Made by a program: the position numbers and the translations under genes
Shown: piece after piece, positions 44,602 to 55,232 of the stretch
How the letters are laid out: each line of letters opens with the position of its first letter
How positions within the stretch are numbered: the first letter of the stretch is position 1
The notes under the pieces: generated by a model
What the model saw: only the letters and a program-made list of their open reading frames with translations
Databases searched by the model: none
What the model was told of the DNA's origin: nothing
NCBI RefSeq assembly: GCF_002217655.1
Contig: NZ_NEWK01000001.1
Coordinates: 1,312,001-1,376,000, forward strand
Direction of reading: 5' to 3'
Source: Geobacillus thermocatenulatus
Lineage (GTDB): Bacteria > Bacillota > Bacilli > Bacillales > Anoxybacillaceae
Length of the DNA stretch: 64,000 nucleotides

Positions 44602-45750
44602 ATGAATAAGCAGAAGCGGCTCATTGCGCTCATTCTTGCACTCGCTGCGGGGATTATGGCATTTGTTCCAGAGCGGATGCGCGCTATGGATGGGGTGAGC
44701 GCAAAAAGCGCGATTTTGATAGAGCAGCATTCCGGGCGGGTTTTGTTTGCCAAGGATGCCTATACAAAACGGCGCATCGCCAGCATTACGAAAATTATGA
44801 CCGCCATTTTGGCGATTGAATCGGGGAAGATGGACGACACGGTGACGGTCAGCGCCCGCGCTGTCCGGACCGAAGGGTCGTCAATTTACTTGCGCCAAGG
44901 GGAGAAAATCAAACTGCGCGATTTGGTATATGGGCTGATGCTTCGTTCCGGCAACGACGCGGCGGTGGCCATCGCTGAACATGTCGGCGGCAGCGTCGAA
45001 GGATTTGTTTTTTTAATGAACCAAAAAGCGGCTGAAATCGGGATGCGTGATACCGAGTTTGCCAATCCGCACGGGTTGGATGACGCGGAAAACCACTACT
45101 CAACCGCGTACGATATGGCGCTGCTCATGCAATATGCGATGAAAAACAAAGAGTTTCGGCGCATCTCGGGGACGAAGGTGTACCGCGCCCCCGCTCCGCC
45201 CGGCGAAGACGGCGCGCGTGTGTGGCGAAATAAAAACAAGTTGTTGACAAGTCTTTACGAATATTGCACCGGCGGCAAAACCGGCTATACGAAACGGGCC
45301 CATCGCACGCTCGTGACGACGGCATCCAAAGGCGGCATCGATTTGATCGCCGTGACGTTGGATGCACCGGACGATTGGAATGACCATATCGCTATGTACG
45401 AATATGGATTTTCTCATTATCACATCGCCAAAGTGAGCAGCGAGCGGGTGGTCGACAAAATTTCTGATCCGTTTTACCGCGGGCGGCTGCAGGCGGTCCG
45501 CGATTTGCGATATCCGGTGACCGATAAAGAGGAGAGCGGGCTGCGGGTGAAAGTGTATTTGCTGAAGCCGCGCAAGGAATGGGAAAAATACCCAGAACGG
45601 GCGCCGACAGAGGTCGGAAAGGCGGTGCTTTATTTGCATCAAAAGGCGGTTGATTCGGTGCCGCTGCTGTATGAACCGGGAAAGGAAGGAAGCGGCCGAG
45701 GGTTTTTATGGCAAGTATTTCGCTTTTTAGGTGTGAGAAGAGATGGTTAA
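44602..45750 (+). CDS. dacB: D-alanyl-D-alanine carboxypeptidase DacB (PBP5*)
   Basis: Mother-cell penicillin-binding protein controlling cortex cross-linking. The 382-residue product has a signal segment (RLIALILALAAGIMAF), SITK (SxxK) in IASITKIMTA, SGND (SxN) and KTGYTK (KTG). ATG 44602 gives a normal signal peptide, but the nearest good ribosome site (AAAGGAGGGGG) is 16 bases away and lies in a hairpin. The stop overlaps spmA by eight bases. Confidence 0.93.
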   Translation: MNKQKRLIALILALAAGIMAFVPERMRAMDGVSAKSAILIEQHSGRVLFAKDAYTKRRIASITKIMTAILAIESGKMDDTVTVSARAVRTEGSSIYLRQGEKIKLRDLVYGLMLRSGNDAAVAIAEHVGGSVEGFVFLMNQKAAEIGMRDTEFANPHGLDDAENHYSTAYDMALLMQYAMKNKEFRRISGTKVYRAPAPPGEDGARVWRNKNKLLTSLYEYCTGGKTGYTKRAHRTLVTTASKGGIDLIAVTLDAPDDWNDHIAMYEYGFSHYHIAKVSSERVVDKISDPFYRGRLQAVRDLRYPVTDKEESGLRVKVYLLKPRKEWEKYPERAPTEVGKAVLYLHQKAVDSVPLLYEPGKEGSGRGFLWQVFRFLGVRRDG

Positions 45751-46339
45751 CCTCATTTGGGTGATGATGGCGGTCATTGGCATCGTCTTTGCGGCGGCCA
45801 ACGGCACGATGGACGAAGTGAACAAAGCGGTGTTTGAAAGCGCCAAAGAAGCGGTGACGATCAGCATCGGCATGGTCAGCATTTTAGTGTTTTGGCTCGG
45901 GCTGATGGCGATCGCTGAACGCGCCGGCTTGCTTGACAAAGCGGCGCGCCTGTTTATGCCGCTCGTACGCCGCTTGTTTCCAGAGGTGCCGCCCGGCCAT
46001 CCTGCTCTCGGCTATATCGTCTCGAATATGGTCGCCAACATGTTCGGCCTTGGCAATGCGGCGACGCCGATGGGCATAAAGGCGATGGAGCAGCTAAAAA
46101 AGCTCAACGGCGGCCGCGACGAGGCTAGCCGGTCGATGGTGACGTTTTTGGCCATGAACACATCAGGCATTACGCTCATTCCGGCGACCGTCATCTCGAT
46201 CCGCATGACGTACGGTTCAGCGGCGCCGAGCGAGATCATTGGGACGACGATCGTCGCTTCGACGATTTCGACGATTGGGGCGGTATTGATTGACCGGTAC
46301 TATTATTGGAAACGGATGCGGAAAGGCAGGAAGCCATAA
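45743..46339 (+). CDS. spmA: Spore maturation protein A
   Basis: A 198-residue nucleoside-recognition (Gate) domain membrane protein needed for spore core dehydration. Hallmarks are NMVANMFGLGNAATPMGIKAM and MVTFLAMNTSGITLIP. Translation is coupled to dacB by overlap. The transported or sensed molecule is unknown. Confidence 0.95.
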   Translation: MVNLIWVMMAVIGIVFAAANGTMDEVNKAVFESAKEAVTISIGMVSILVFWLGLMAIAERAGLLDKAARLFMPLVRRLFPEVPPGHPALGYIVSNMVANMFGLGNAATPMGIKAMEQLKKLNGGRDEASRSMVTFLAMNTSGITLIPATVISIRMTYGSAAPSEIIGTTIVASTISTIGAVLIDRYYYWKRMRKGRKP

Positions 46340-46872
46340 TGGCCATCGTCCAACTTCTTTCTGTTTGGCTGATCCCTGCGCTCATTGCTTTTATTTTGCT
46401 TTACGGTACAGCAAAGAAAGTGCCGACGTACGAAGCGTTTGTGGAAGGCGGCAAGGAAGGGATCGAGATCGCGTTTTCGCTCATCCCGTATTTGGTCGGC
46501 ATGTTGGTGTCGGTCGCCATTTTCCGAGCCTCAGGGGCGCTTGATGCCATGATGGAAGTGATCAAACCGCTGGCTGATGCCATTGGACTGCCGGCCGAAG
46601 TCGTTCCGCTTGCGGCTCTCCGCACGCTTTCCGGCACGGCGGCGCTCGGCATGACGACCGATTTGATCGCTACTTACGGCCCGGATTCGTTCATCGGGCG
46701 CCTTGCTTCTACGATCCAAGGCAGTACGGAGACGACGCTTTACGTGCTCACCGTCTATTTTGGCGCCGTCGGCGTCAAAAAAATGGGCGATGCGTTAAAA
46801 GTCGGCATTTTGGCCGACATTCTCAGCTTTATTGTTTCTGTTTTCATCGTTTTGTTTGTATTCGGGCGCTAA
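46339..46872 (+). CDS. spmB: Spore maturation protein B
   Basis: Partner of SpmA, 177 residues, Gate domain membrane protein, with ALRTLSGTAALGMTTDLI and STIQGSTETTLYVLTVYFG. Its ATG overlaps the last base of spmA. Followed by a GC-rich terminator. Confidence 0.95.
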   Translation: MAIVQLLSVWLIPALIAFILLYGTAKKVPTYEAFVEGGKEGIEIAFSLIPYLVGMLVSVAIFRASGALDAMMEVIKPLADAIGLPAEVVPLAALRTLSGTAALGMTTDLIATYGPDSFIGRLASTIQGSTETTLYVLTVYFGAVGVKKMGDALKVGILADILSFIVSVFIVLFVFGR

Positions 46873-46890
46873 ACGGCGCCTTTTTTCGTT

Positions 46891-46913
46891 CCCGCCGTCC
46901 GGCGGGCTTTTTG
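46891..46913 (+). terminator. Terminator of the dacB-spm operon
   Basis: CCGCCG-tc-CGGCGG core with GC followed by TTTTTG. Confidence 0.8.
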
Positions 46914-47006
46914 TTTGCAAAGGGAACGGGAAAAATGAAAAATAAAAAGTGCTCTGCTTGTATCTGTTAGACGGAAAGGGTAAGATGATGAAAGAGGTGA
47001 GAGAGA

Positions 47007-47738
47007 ATGGAACGGTTGCAAAAAGTGATCGCCCGCGCCGGCATCGCGTCAAGGCGCAAGGCGGAAGAACTCATTTTGCAAGGGCGGGTGAAAGTGAACG
47101 GCCGCGTCGTCAAGGAGCTTGGCGTCAAGGTCGGGCCGCGCGATGATGTCGAAGTCGACGGCATCCCGATCGAGCGCGAAGAGCCGGTGTATTATTTGCT
47201 GTACAAGCCGCGCGGGGTGATTTCCAGTGTCAAAGATGACAAAGGCCGCAAAGTGGTGACCGATTTTTTCAAAGATCTGGACAAACGCATTTATCCGATC
47301 GGGCGGCTTGACTACGATACGTCTGGACTGCTTTTGTTGACGAATGACGGCGACTTTGCCAACCTGCTTATGCACCCGCGGTATGAAATTGAAAAAGTGT
47401 ACATTGCCAAAGTGAAAGGCATTCCAACGCACGAACAGCTGAAGCGGCTCGAACAAGGAGTGCAGTTGGAAGATGGCATGACGGCGCCAGCCAAAGTGAA
47501 GCTGCTCTCCGCCGACCGGAAGAAGGGGACAGCCATTGTGGAAATCCGTATCCACGAAGGACGAAACCGGCAAGTGCGCCGCATGTTTGAGGCGATCGGC
47601 TGCGAGGTGCTGAAGCTGAAGCGGGAGCGGTACGCGTTTCTCGATTTGAAAGGGCTGCGCCCCGGCGAATACCGCGAGCTGACGCCGCATGAGGTGAAGT
47701 TGCTGCGTGTCCTTGCCCAATCCGGGGGAAGAAAATGA
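47007..47738 (+). CDS. rluB: 23S rRNA pseudouridine synthase RluB
   Basis: Modifies a uridine in helix 89 region of 23S rRNA. The 243-residue product has an S4 RNA-binding domain (MERLQKVIARAGIASRRKAEELI), the catalytic Asp in IGRLDYDTSGLLLLTNDG, and the signature EGRNRQVRRMFE. GAGGTGAGAGA precedes the ATG. Equivalent to B. subtilis ypuL. Confidence 0.94.
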   Translation: MERLQKVIARAGIASRRKAEELILQGRVKVNGRVVKELGVKVGPRDDVEVDGIPIEREEPVYYLLYKPRGVISSVKDDKGRKVVTDFFKDLDKRIYPIGRLDYDTSGLLLLTNDGDFANLLMHPRYEIEKVYIAKVKGIPTHEQLKRLEQGVQLEDGMTAPAKVKLLSADRKKGTAIVEIRIHEGRNRQVRRMFEAIGCEVLKLKRERYAFLDLKGLRPGEYRELTPHEVKLLRVLAQSGGRK

Positions 47739-47790
47739 CGAAGATTGTCACATAACGTTCATATCCTTGCGCATAAACGAGCGAGGGACT

Positions 47791-47855
47791 TTGCTATAAT
47801 GGAAAATGGGAGATTGTGGACCGCTTGCCTCCCCTCTAGCGTTGGCTGTGGGGGA
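47791..47855 (+). promoter_or_regulatory. resA promoter -10 and leader hairpin
   Basis: TGCTATAAT (extended -10 at 47793-47800) is followed by a CCTCCCC...GGGGGAGG hairpin in the leader. No clear -35, which would suit an activator such as ResD. Confidence 0.5.
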
Positions 47856-47880
47856 GGAGAAACGTAAAGGGGTTTGAACG

Positions 47881-48405
47881 ATGAAAAAACAACAGCGCTT
47901 AGTGATGAGGACAGCGATTTTGCTCGTGTTGCTCGCGGCGATCGGCTATACGATTTACACGAATTTTTTCACGGAGAAAACGGCTGTCGCTGTTGGTTCG
48001 ACGGCGCCTGATTTTGTGCTGACCGATTTGAAAGGGCATGAACATCGTCTTTCAGACTATCGCGGCAAAGGTGTTTTTTTGAACTTTTGGGGAACGTGGT
48101 GCAAGCCGTGCGAGCGGGAGATGCCGTATATGAACGAGCTGTACCCGATTTACAAAAAACAAGGGGTTGAAATTTTGGCTGTCAATGTCGGTGAGCCGAA
48201 GTTGAGCGTTGAAAAATTCGCGGAACGGTTCGGCTTGACATTTCCGATTGTGATCGACCGTCAAGATCAAGTATTGAACGCTTATAACGTCGGGCCGCTG
48301 CCGACAACGTTCTTGATTGACAAAAACGGCGAAGTAAAACAAATCATTACCGGAACGATGACGAAAGAAGACATCGAACGGCATCTAGAAAGCATCAAAC
48401 CGTAA
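47881..48405 (+). CDS. resA: Thiol-disulfide oxidoreductase ResA
   Basis: Membrane-anchored thioredoxin-like protein that keeps apocytochrome c cysteines reduced on the outside. The 174-residue product has an N-terminal anchor (MRTAILLVLLAAIGYTIY) and the active-site WCKPC (Cys74, Cys77); B. subtilis ResA has CEPC, so the dipeptide differs. It heads the resABC genes. Confidence 0.95.
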   Translation: MKKQQRLVMRTAILLVLLAAIGYTIYTNFFTEKTAVAVGSTAPDFVLTDLKGHEHRLSDYRGKGVFLNFWGTWCKPCEREMPYMNELYPIYKKQGVEILAVNVGEPKLSVEKFAERFGLTFPIVIDRQDQVLNAYNVGPLPTTFLIDKNGEVKQIITGTMTKEDIERHLESIKP

Positions 48406-48418
48406 GGAGTTTTGCGCC

Positions 48419-50083
48419 ATGGAACACGTCAAATGCGAATGCGGCCATGTCAATCCTCATGGCACGGCGTTTTGTGAATCGTGCGGCAAGCCGCTTGCCG
48501 ATTTGGGAGAAAAACTGATTTTGGACATGCGCTACGAAGGAAGCGCGCGCCGATCGCAAACATACAAAAAAACGATGATCGACCAAATTTGGGCGTTTTT
48601 CTCGTCGGTCAAAGTCGGGGTGGCGCTCATCGTCATCACGCTCATTGCTTCGGCGATCGGCACGATTTTCCCTCAGCAAATGTATATTCCGCCGAACGTC
48701 GATCCGGCGGAGTATTATAAGCAGCAGTACGGCTGGGCAGGGAAGCTGTATTATGAGCTCGGCTTTAACAACTTGTACGGCTCATGGTGGTACATTTTGC
48801 TCATCGCCTTAATCGGCGTCTCGCTCGTCATTTGCAGCTTGGACCGGGTCGTTCCGCTTTACCGCGCCTTGAAGCGGCAAGGGGTGAAGCGCCATCCGCG
48901 CTTTTTAGAGCGGCAGCGGTTGTTTGGCGTCTCGCATGTGAGCGATCTCGACAAGACGATGGCGGTGTTGAAAGAACGGCTGGCTGCGCGGCGCTACCAT
49001 GTCCGCGAGGAAGACGGGCATTTGCTCGCTGAAAAAGGGCGGTTTTCCCGCTGGGGGCCGTACGTCAATCATATCGGCCTCATCATTTTCTTGATCGGGG
49101 CGATGCTTCGTTCCGTTCCCGGCATGTACATCGATCGGGTGATGTGGATTCCGGAAGGGGAGACGAAAGAAATTCCTGGGACGAACGGCCGCTACTTTTT
49201 AAAGAGTGAAAAATTTATTTTTGAAACATATGAGAAAGGCAAAGACAACGAAGTGTTCAACGCTGCCATCGACCGCGTCGGCAACGGGATGATCGCCAAA
49301 AACTATCAAACAAACGTCGTGTTGTATAAGCGCGTCGGTCCTGTGATCCCCGGCGCCAAGCCGAAGCTTGAAAAAGTGAAGGAGTATCCGATTCGCGTCA
49401 ACGAGCCGCTGGAGTTCGACCATTATGCGCTCTACCAAGTCGATTTCCGCTTGAATGAGCCGAAAGCGATGTCATTTCAGTTGGCGGACAAGCAGTCGGG
49501 GAAAACGTTCGGCACGGTGACGGTCGATTTGTATGATCCGAAAGAGTCGTACAATCTCGGACATGGGTATCGCGTTGAGCTATTAAGCTATTTTCCTGAT
49601 TTTGAGTTTGATGAAGACGGCAATCCGTCAACGAAGTCGCGCGTGCCGAACAATCCGGCGTTCGTGTTCAAAATGTACGCGCCGGACCGTCCGAAAGGGG
49701 AGACAAGCTTTGTCGCCATCCAGCAGACGATCGAACCGTTTGGCAACAACAAATACAAAATGGCGTTCGCGGGGCTTCAAACCCGCAATGTCTCCGGTTT
49801 GACCGTCCGCCGCGACTTTACGCTTTGGATTTTAGGGGTAGGCGGCGCGATTTTCATGATCGGGCTCATCCAAGGGATGTATTGGAACCACCGCCGCATT
49901 TGGGTGCAGCGGGTAAACGGCGAGCTATGGGTCGCCGCGCACACGAATAAAAACTGGTTCGGCTTGAAAAACGAACTGCGCCGTTTGCTTGACGGCACCG
50001 GCGTCATGATGCCGGCTGATCAGCTCGAAAACGACAAAAAAGCCGGACAAGGGGGACAAGTCCATGGACATGGCACAGCTTAG
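48419..50083 (+). CDS. resB: Cytochrome c biogenesis protein ResB
   Basis: System II cytochrome c synthetase subunit (Ccs1), 554 residues. It begins with a zinc-ribbon-like segment ([10 protein letters not shown]...CESCGKPL, residues 6-25), then membrane helices, a large extracytoplasmic region and a last helix ([20 protein letters not shown]). Works with ResC to attach heme. ATG 48419; the 3' end overlaps resC. Confidence 0.94.
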   Translation: MEHVKCECGHVNPHGTAFCESCGKPLADLGEKLILDMRYEGSARRSQTYKKTMIDQIWAFFSSVKVGVALIVITLIASAIGTIFPQQMYIPPNVDPAEYYKQQYGWAGKLYYELGFNNLYGSWWYILLIALIGVSLVICSLDRVVPLYRALKRQGVKRHPRFLERQRLFGVSHVSDLDKTMAVLKERLAARRYHVREEDGHLLAEKGRFSRWGPYVNHIGLIIFLIGAMLRSVPGMYIDRVMWIPEGETKEIPGTNGRYFLKSEKFIFETYEKGKDNEVFNAAIDRVGNGMIAKNYQTNVVLYKRVGPVIPGAKPKLEKVKEYPIRVNEPLEFDHYALYQVDFRLNEPKAMSFQLADKQSGKTFGTVTVDLYDPKESYNLGHGYRVELLSYFPDFEFDEDGNPSTKSRVPNNPAFVFKMYAPDRPKGETSFVAIQQTIEPFGNNKYKMAFAGLQTRNVSGLTVRRDFTLWILGVGGAIFMIGLIQGMYWNHRRIWVQRVNGELWVAAHTNKNWFGLKNELRRLLDGTGVMMPADQLENDKKAGQGGQVHGHGTA

Positions 50084-51257
50084 CAGCACGTTGCTCTATA
50101 TCGCGTTCGTTCTATATTTAATCGGCACGTTCTTTTTTGGCGGCGCCATTCGCGACAAGCGAAAAGAACGGCAAGAGAAGGACCGTTGGTCGCAGCTCGG
50201 CATCTCCGTGACGATCATCGGCTTTCTCGCCCAAGTCGGCTATTTTGTGACGCGCTGGATCGCCGCCGGGCACGCGCCCGTGAGCAACTTGTTCGAGTTT
50301 ACGACCTTTTTCGGCATGATGCTCGTCGCTGCCTTTATCATTATTTATTTTATTTACCGGGTGAGTGTGCTCGGCTTGTTTGCGCTGCCGGTCGCGTTGC
50401 TTGTGATTGCTTACGCAAGCATGTTTCCGCGGGAAATTTCGCCGCTCATTCCCGCCTTGCAAAGCGATTGGTTGCACATCCATGTGACGACGGCGGCGGC
50501 TGGTGAAGCGATTTTGGCCATCAGCTTTGTCGCTGGGCTCATCTATTTGATTCGCGTCGTCGATCAATCGAAGCCGTCGAAACGGACGTTTTGGCTCGAA
50601 GTGGTCATGTTTTGCTTAATTACCACGCTCGGCTTTGTCATCGTTTCGACAGCGTTCGGTCTTTCTGGGTATGAAGCGAAGTTCACGTGGGTCGACAAAA
50701 ACAAGCAGACGGATGAGGTCAGCTACGATATGCCGGCGCTTGTCGGACCGCATAAAGGAGAGCTGATGAAAGAAAGCGCCGGCCGCATGGAGCCGCTTGT
50801 TGAGATGCCGGCGATCATCAATGCAAGAAAGCTCAATACGGTCATCTGGTCGCTCATAGCCGGAACGGCGCTGTACATCATGCTTCGGATTTTCTTGCGC
50901 AAGCGCGTTGCCGCCGCGCTCAAGCCGCTCGTGAAGAACGTGAACTTGGATTTGACCGATGAGATCAGCTATCGGGCGGTGGCGATCGGATTCCCCGTGT
51001 TTACGCTCGGGGCGCTCATTTTCGCGATGATTTGGGCGCAAATCGCTTGGACGCGTTTTTGGGGCTGGGACCCGAAAGAAGTATGGGCGCTGATCACTTG
51101 GCTGTTTTACGCTGCCTTTTTGCATCTTCGTTTGTCAAAAGGCTGGCATGGTGAAAAGTCGGCGTGGCTTGCTGTCATCGGCTTTGCCATTATTATGTTT
51201 AACTTAGTGGCGGTCAACCTCGTCATTGCGGGATTGCACTCGTACGCCGGAACATAA
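50064..51257 (+). CDS. resC: Cytochrome c biogenesis protein ResC
   Basis: System II heme-handling subunit (CcsA/CcsB), 397 residues with about eight membrane segments. The tryptophan-rich WWD-type heme-binding motif is in [18 protein letters not shown]. Overlaps resB by 20 bases. Confidence 0.95.
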   Translation: MDMAQLSSTLLYIAFVLYLIGTFFFGGAIRDKRKERQEKDRWSQLGISVTIIGFLAQVGYFVTRWIAAGHAPVSNLFEFTTFFGMMLVAAFIIIYFIYRVSVLGLFALPVALLVIAYASMFPREISPLIPALQSDWLHIHVTTAAAGEAILAISFVAGLIYLIRVVDQSKPSKRTFWLEVVMFCLITTLGFVIVSTAFGLSGYEAKFTWVDKNKQTDEVSYDMPALVGPHKGELMKESAGRMEPLVEMPAIINARKLNTVIWSLIAGTALYIMLRIFLRKRVAAALKPLVKNVNLDLTDEISYRAVAIGFPVFTLGALIFAMIWAQIAWTRFWGWDPKEVWALITWLFYAAFLHLRLSKGWHGEKSAWLAVIGFAIIMFNLVAVNLVIAGLHSYAGT

Positions 51258-51267
51258 TGGAAAACAA

Positions 51268-51299
51268 CCGGATGCTCTGTTGGCGAGCATCCGGTTTTT
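51268..51299 (+). terminator. Terminator between resC and resD
   Basis: CCGGATGCTC-tgttggc-GAGCATCCGG followed by TTTTT. resD-resE must then have their own promoter or depend on readthrough. Confidence 0.88.
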
Positions 51300-51353
51300 C
51301 GGTAAACTAGAAAATAGGGAGTGTTTCCATTGATGATGGGAGGGTGCAAAGCA

Positions 51354-52079
51354 TTGGAAAAACAAGAAAAAACCATCCGTGTTTTAGTGGTTGACGATGA
51401 AGAGCGCATCCGGCGGCTTTTGAAAATGTATTTGGAGCGGGAAAACTATGTGATCGATGAGGCCGGCGACGGCAATGAAGCGTTGGAGAAGGCGTTGACG
51501 AATGATTATGACGTCATTTTGCTCGATCTGATGCTGCCGGGCAAAGATGGAATGGAGGTGTGCAAAGAAATCCGCGAGCAAAAAACGACGCCGATTATGA
51601 TGTTGACGGCAAAAGGCGAAGAATCCAATCGCGTGCAAGGGTTTGAAGTCGGCACGGATGATTACATCGTCAAGCCGTTCAGTCCGCGCGAAGTCGTGCT
51701 GCGCGTAAAAGCGCTGTTGCGCCGCGCGGCGAACGCCGCCTACGCGCCGGTGGAGACGACGGCGAAAGACGTGCTTGTGTTTCCGCATTTGACGATTGAC
51801 AACGACGCCCACCGGGTGACGGTCGACGGCAAGGAAGTCAGCTTAACGCCGAAAGAATATGAGCTGCTTCTCTTTTTGGCCCGCTCGCCCGACAAAGTGT
51901 TCGACCGCGAACAGCTGTTGAAGGAAGTATGGCATTACGAGTTTTTCGGCGACTTGCGCACGGTCGACACCCACATTAAACGGTTGCGCGAAAAATTGAA
52001 TAAAGCGTCGCCGCAGGCGGGAAAAATGATCGTCACCGTCTGGGGCGTCGGCTACAAGTTTGAGGCAGTGAACGACTGA
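51354..52079 (+). CDS. resD: Response regulator ResD
   Basis: OmpR-type regulator of aerobic and anaerobic respiration genes, including resABC. The 241-residue product has the receiver domain ([11 protein letters not shown], phosphorylated Asp58 in LLDLMLPG, Lys in IVKPFSP) and winged helix ([21 protein letters not shown]). TTG 51354 follows GGGAGG by nine bases; an ATG 33 bases upstream precedes that site. Overlaps resE by one base. Confidence 0.94.
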   Translation: MEKQEKTIRVLVVDDEERIRRLLKMYLERENYVIDEAGDGNEALEKALTNDYDVILLDLMLPGKDGMEVCKEIREQKTTPIMMLTAKGEESNRVQGFEVGTDDYIVKPFSPREVVLRVKALLRRAANAAYAPVETTAKDVLVFPHLTIDNDAHRVTVDGKEVSLTPKEYELLLFLARSPDKVFDREQLLKEVWHYEFFGDLRTVDTHIKRLREKLNKASPQAGKMIVTVWGVGYKFEAVND

Positions 52080-53872
52080 TGTGGCTGTTTCGCAGCGTCG
52101 TCGGCAAGCTATGGTTTACGATTTTGCTGCTCGTTTCGTGCGTGCTCTTTATTTTAAGCATTTTGCTTATTAAATTTTTGGAAGATTATTATGTGCAGGA
52201 AGCGGAAAACGACTTGACCCGCCTGGCGACAAAAGTGGCCGAGGTGATGCACGATTACCGCGACGAGCGGCTTGCCCGCTCGATCGCTTGGACGCTGGTG
52301 GACAATCGCACGAAGGCTGTCATCGTCGCTGATGAGTCGCACTATTGGTATTCGCCTGGCGATGCTGGTTTGGACAATATGCCGCTGTCGTCGATCCGCC
52401 AAGATCGGGACTTGCGGCGTGTGCTGACAGATGGGAAAACGGTGAAAAAGCGTTTGTATATGCCAGAGCGGCAGCCAAAAGAAAAGCTGCCCCGTGATAT
52501 GATCATGGTCGGCGTGCCGATGTCGATGCCGGATGGCAGCCGAGGAGCTGTGTTTATCTATCAGTCGCTCGAGGCGATCGCCGACGCGACGGAGCGGACG
52601 AAAGAGCTTATTTTTCTCGCTGCGTTTATCGCCATTGTCATGACAACGTTTTTTGCCTTTTTCTTGTCGACGCGCATCACCGCCCCGCTTCGGAAAATGC
52701 GGCAAGCCGCGTTTGAAATGGCGCGCGGCCATTTTGACATGAAAGTGCCGATTTTAACCAATGACGAAATCGGGGGGCTGGCGATGGCGTTCAACCAAAT
52801 GGGGCGGCGTCTGCAGTTTAACATCAACGCCTTAAACCAGGAAAAAGAACAGCTCGCCAGCATTTTAAGCAGCATGGCCGATGGCGTCATTACGTTTAAC
52901 CGCGACGGGGAAATTTTGATTACGAACCCGCCGGCTGAGCGGTTTTTGCAGGCGTGGTATTTTGAGCAAGGGAACGACGCGGAAGCGATGGCGCCGTTGC
53001 CGCCGCAAGTGAAAGAGTTGTTCGCCCGCGTCGTTCACGAGGAGAAGGAGCAATCGACGGAAGTGACGCTGCAGGGGCGGACGTGGGTGATTTTAATGAC
53101 GCCGCTGTACGGCAAAACGATGGTGCGCGGTGCGGTGGCTGTTTTGCGCGACATGACCGAAGAGCGACGGCTTGACAAGCTGCGCAAAGACTTTATCGCC
53201 AACGTTTCGCACGAATTGCGAACCCCAATTGCCATGCTCCAAGGCTACAGCGAGGCGATCATCGACGATATCGCGGCGAGCGAAGAAGAGAAGAAAGAGA
53301 TGGCGAAAGTCATTTACGACGAGTCGCTGCGCATGGGCCGCCTTGTTAACGATTTGCTTGACTTAGCGCGCATGGAGGCCGGCCATATCGAACTCCATTA
53401 TGAGCGCGTTCAGCTCGTGCCGTATATTGAGCGAATCATCCGCAAATTCCAAGGGCTGGCGAAAGAAAAGCAGATTGAGCTGACAGCCGAGTTTCGCGAT
53501 CGGGACATCGAAATCGCTCTCGATCCGGATCGGATCGAACAGGTGTTGACGAACTTAATTGACAACGCCATCCGCCATACGGAATCGGGCGGCACAGTTC
53601 GCCTCATCATCGAACCAAGCGGCGACGGCGTGACGATCCATGTCCAAGACTCTGGTTCCGGCATTCCCGAAGAGGATTTGCCGTTTGTGTTTGAACGGTT
53701 TTACAAAGCCGATAAAGCGCGCACGCGCGGCCGTTCCGGCACCGGGTTAGGCCTTGCCATCGCCAAAAACATCGTCGAAGCGCATAAAGGGCTCATCACC
53801 GTCCACAGCAAACGGAACGAAGGAACGACGTTTTCGTTTTATTTGCCGGCCCGCGGACCGAAAGGAGCGTAG
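52079..53872 (+). CDS. resE: Sensor histidine kinase ResE
   Basis: Membrane kinase of the ResDE pair, 597 residues. Two membrane helices (about 10-30 and 175-195) flank an extracytoplasmic domain; HAMP, a PAS-like domain ([22 protein letters not shown]) and the HisKA box [12 protein letters not shown] (His378) follow, then the ATPase domain (N box [28 protein letters not shown]). It begins at the resD stop. Confidence 0.95.
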   Translation: MWLFRSVVGKLWFTILLLVSCVLFILSILLIKFLEDYYVQEAENDLTRLATKVAEVMHDYRDERLARSIAWTLVDNRTKAVIVADESHYWYSPGDAGLDNMPLSSIRQDRDLRRVLTDGKTVKKRLYMPERQPKEKLPRDMIMVGVPMSMPDGSRGAVFIYQSLEAIADATERTKELIFLAAFIAIVMTTFFAFFLSTRITAPLRKMRQAAFEMARGHFDMKVPILTNDEIGGLAMAFNQMGRRLQFNINALNQEKEQLASILSSMADGVITFNRDGEILITNPPAERFLQAWYFEQGNDAEAMAPLPPQVKELFARVVHEEKEQSTEVTLQGRTWVILMTPLYGKTMVRGAVAVLRDMTEERRLDKLRKDFIANVSHELRTPIAMLQGYSEAIIDDIAASEEEKKEMAKVIYDESLRMGRLVNDLLDLARMEAGHIELHYERVQLVPYIERIIRKFQGLAKEKQIELTAEFRDRDIEIALDPDRIEQVLTNLIDNAIRHTESGGTVRLIIEPSGDGVTIHVQDSGSGIPEEDLPFVFERFYKADKARTRGRSGTGLGLAIAKNIVEAHKGLITVHSKRNEGTTFSFYLPARGPKGA

Positions 53873-53889
53873 CGCCGTTTGGAAGAGCG

Positions 53890-53910
53890 GGGAAGCCGCG
53901 GCTTCCCTGC
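53890..53910 (+). terminator. Hairpin after resE
   Basis: GGGAAGCC-gc-GGCTTCCC with a weak pyrimidine tail. Confidence 0.6.
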
Positions 53911-53952
53911 TTCTTTCATGCTGAAGCGGACAGGTTGACGGATTTGTTTTAG

Positions 53953-53986
53953 TGGTATAGACAACTAGAATATATAATGTTATAAT
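53953..53986 (+). promoter_or_regulatory. NagR (dre-type) operator and nag promoter
   Basis: TGGTATAGACAACT (53953-53966) is the operator type bound by NagR/YvoA. It overlaps a -35 TAGACA (53958-53963), spaced 17 bases from TATAAT (53981-53986). Repression should be relieved by glucosamine 6-phosphate-type ligands. Confidence 0.85.
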
Positions 53987-54011
53987 GAGAGACAGAAAGT
54001 GGGGAATCGCG

Positions 54012-55232
54012 ATGAAGCAGTGGATATTGAAAAATGCGGCAGTGTATGCAGAAACAGGAAACATTGAACAAGGGTATGTGCTGATCGAAGGGGAAAAAGT
54101 GGCCGCGATCGGGCCGATGTCGTCATGCCCAACAGATGCAGGGGCGGAAGTGATCGAACTTTCCTCACGGTTTTCCATCGTGCCGGGATTCATTGACGTC
54201 CATATTCATGGGGCGGCTGGGGCGGATGTCATGGATGCGATCCCGGAGGCGCTTGACAAGATGGCCAACGCCTTGCCGGCGGAAGGGACGACAAGTTTCC
54301 TGGCGACGACGATGACGGCGCCAAGCGAACAAATCGAAGCCGCGCTTCGCAACGTCGCTCGCTATATGGCGGAGGCGAACAGGCCGGGAGCCGCCGAAGT
54401 GCTCGGCGTTCATCTGGAAGGGCCGTTTTTGTCGCCGAAGCGCGCCGGAGCGCAGCACCCGCGCCATCTCGCCGATCCGGACATCTCACTGTTCCAGCAC
54501 TGGCAAAAGGCGGCGGGCGGCCATATCCGCCTTGTGACGCTTGCCCCAGAGCGGGACGGGGGGCTGGAACTGGCCTCCTACTTGAAACGGACGGGTGTGA
54601 TCGCTTCGATCGGCCATTCCGATGCCGTTTACGACGAAGTAAAAGCGGCGGTCCATGCAGGGGTGACGCATGCGACCCACCTGTTCAATGGGATGCGCGG
54701 CATCCATCACCGTGAACCGGGTGTCGCCGGTGCGGTGCTTATGTTTGAAGAAGTCATGTGCGAGCTGATCGCCGACGGGCTGCACGTCGCGCCGCCGATG
54801 GTTCGCTTCGCTTACCGGAATAAAGGAAGCGAGGGGCTTATCTTAATCACCGACGCCATGCGGGCGAAATGTCTCGGCGATGGGCAGTATGATCTTGGCG
54901 GCCAGGAGGTGTCCGTCCGCGGCGGGGAGGCGCGGCTTGCCGATGGCACGCTGGCGGGAAGCGTGCTCAAGCTTGGCGAGGCCATCCGCCGTGTGCTCGA
55001 CTATACGGGCTGCACGTTGGAAGAGGTGATCCGCATGGCGAGCTGGAATCCGGCGAAACAGCTTGGCTTGCTTGATCGGAAAGGCAGCTTGCGGCCCGGC
55101 AAAGACGCGGATGTTGTCGTGTTGAATGAACGATATGAAGTCATGATGACGTTTTGCCGCGGCGTTCTTGCTTATCGCAAGCCGGATGAAAGGAGGAAGA
55201 GCGATGGCCATAATGCTTTTGGAAGTTGCTGA
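54012..55232 (+). CDS. nagA: N-acetylglucosamine-6-phosphate deacetylase
   Basis: Amidohydrolase removing acetate from GlcNAc-6-phosphate. The 406-residue product has the metal site DVHIHGAAG, Glu in HLEGPFLS, GHSDA, HATHLFNGM and LITDAM. ATG 54012 after GTGGGGAATCGCG. The last 29 bases overlap nagB. First gene of the nag operon. Confidence 0.96.
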   Translation: MKQWILKNAAVYAETGNIEQGYVLIEGEKVAAIGPMSSCPTDAGAEVIELSSRFSIVPGFIDVHIHGAAGADVMDAIPEALDKMANALPAEGTTSFLATTMTAPSEQIEAALRNVARYMAEANRPGAAEVLGVHLEGPFLSPKRAGAQHPRHLADPDISLFQHWQKAAGGHIRLVTLAPERDGGLELASYLKRTGVIASIGHSDAVYDEVKAAVHAGVTHATHLFNGMRGIHHREPGVAGAVLMFEEVMCELIADGLHVAPPMVRFAYRNKGSEGLILITDAMRAKCLGDGQYDLGGQEVSVRGGEARLADGTLAGSVLKLGEAIRRVLDYTGCTLEEVIRMASWNPAKQLGLLDRKGSLRPGKDADVVVLNERYEVMMTFCRGVLAYRKPDERRKSDGHNAFGSC

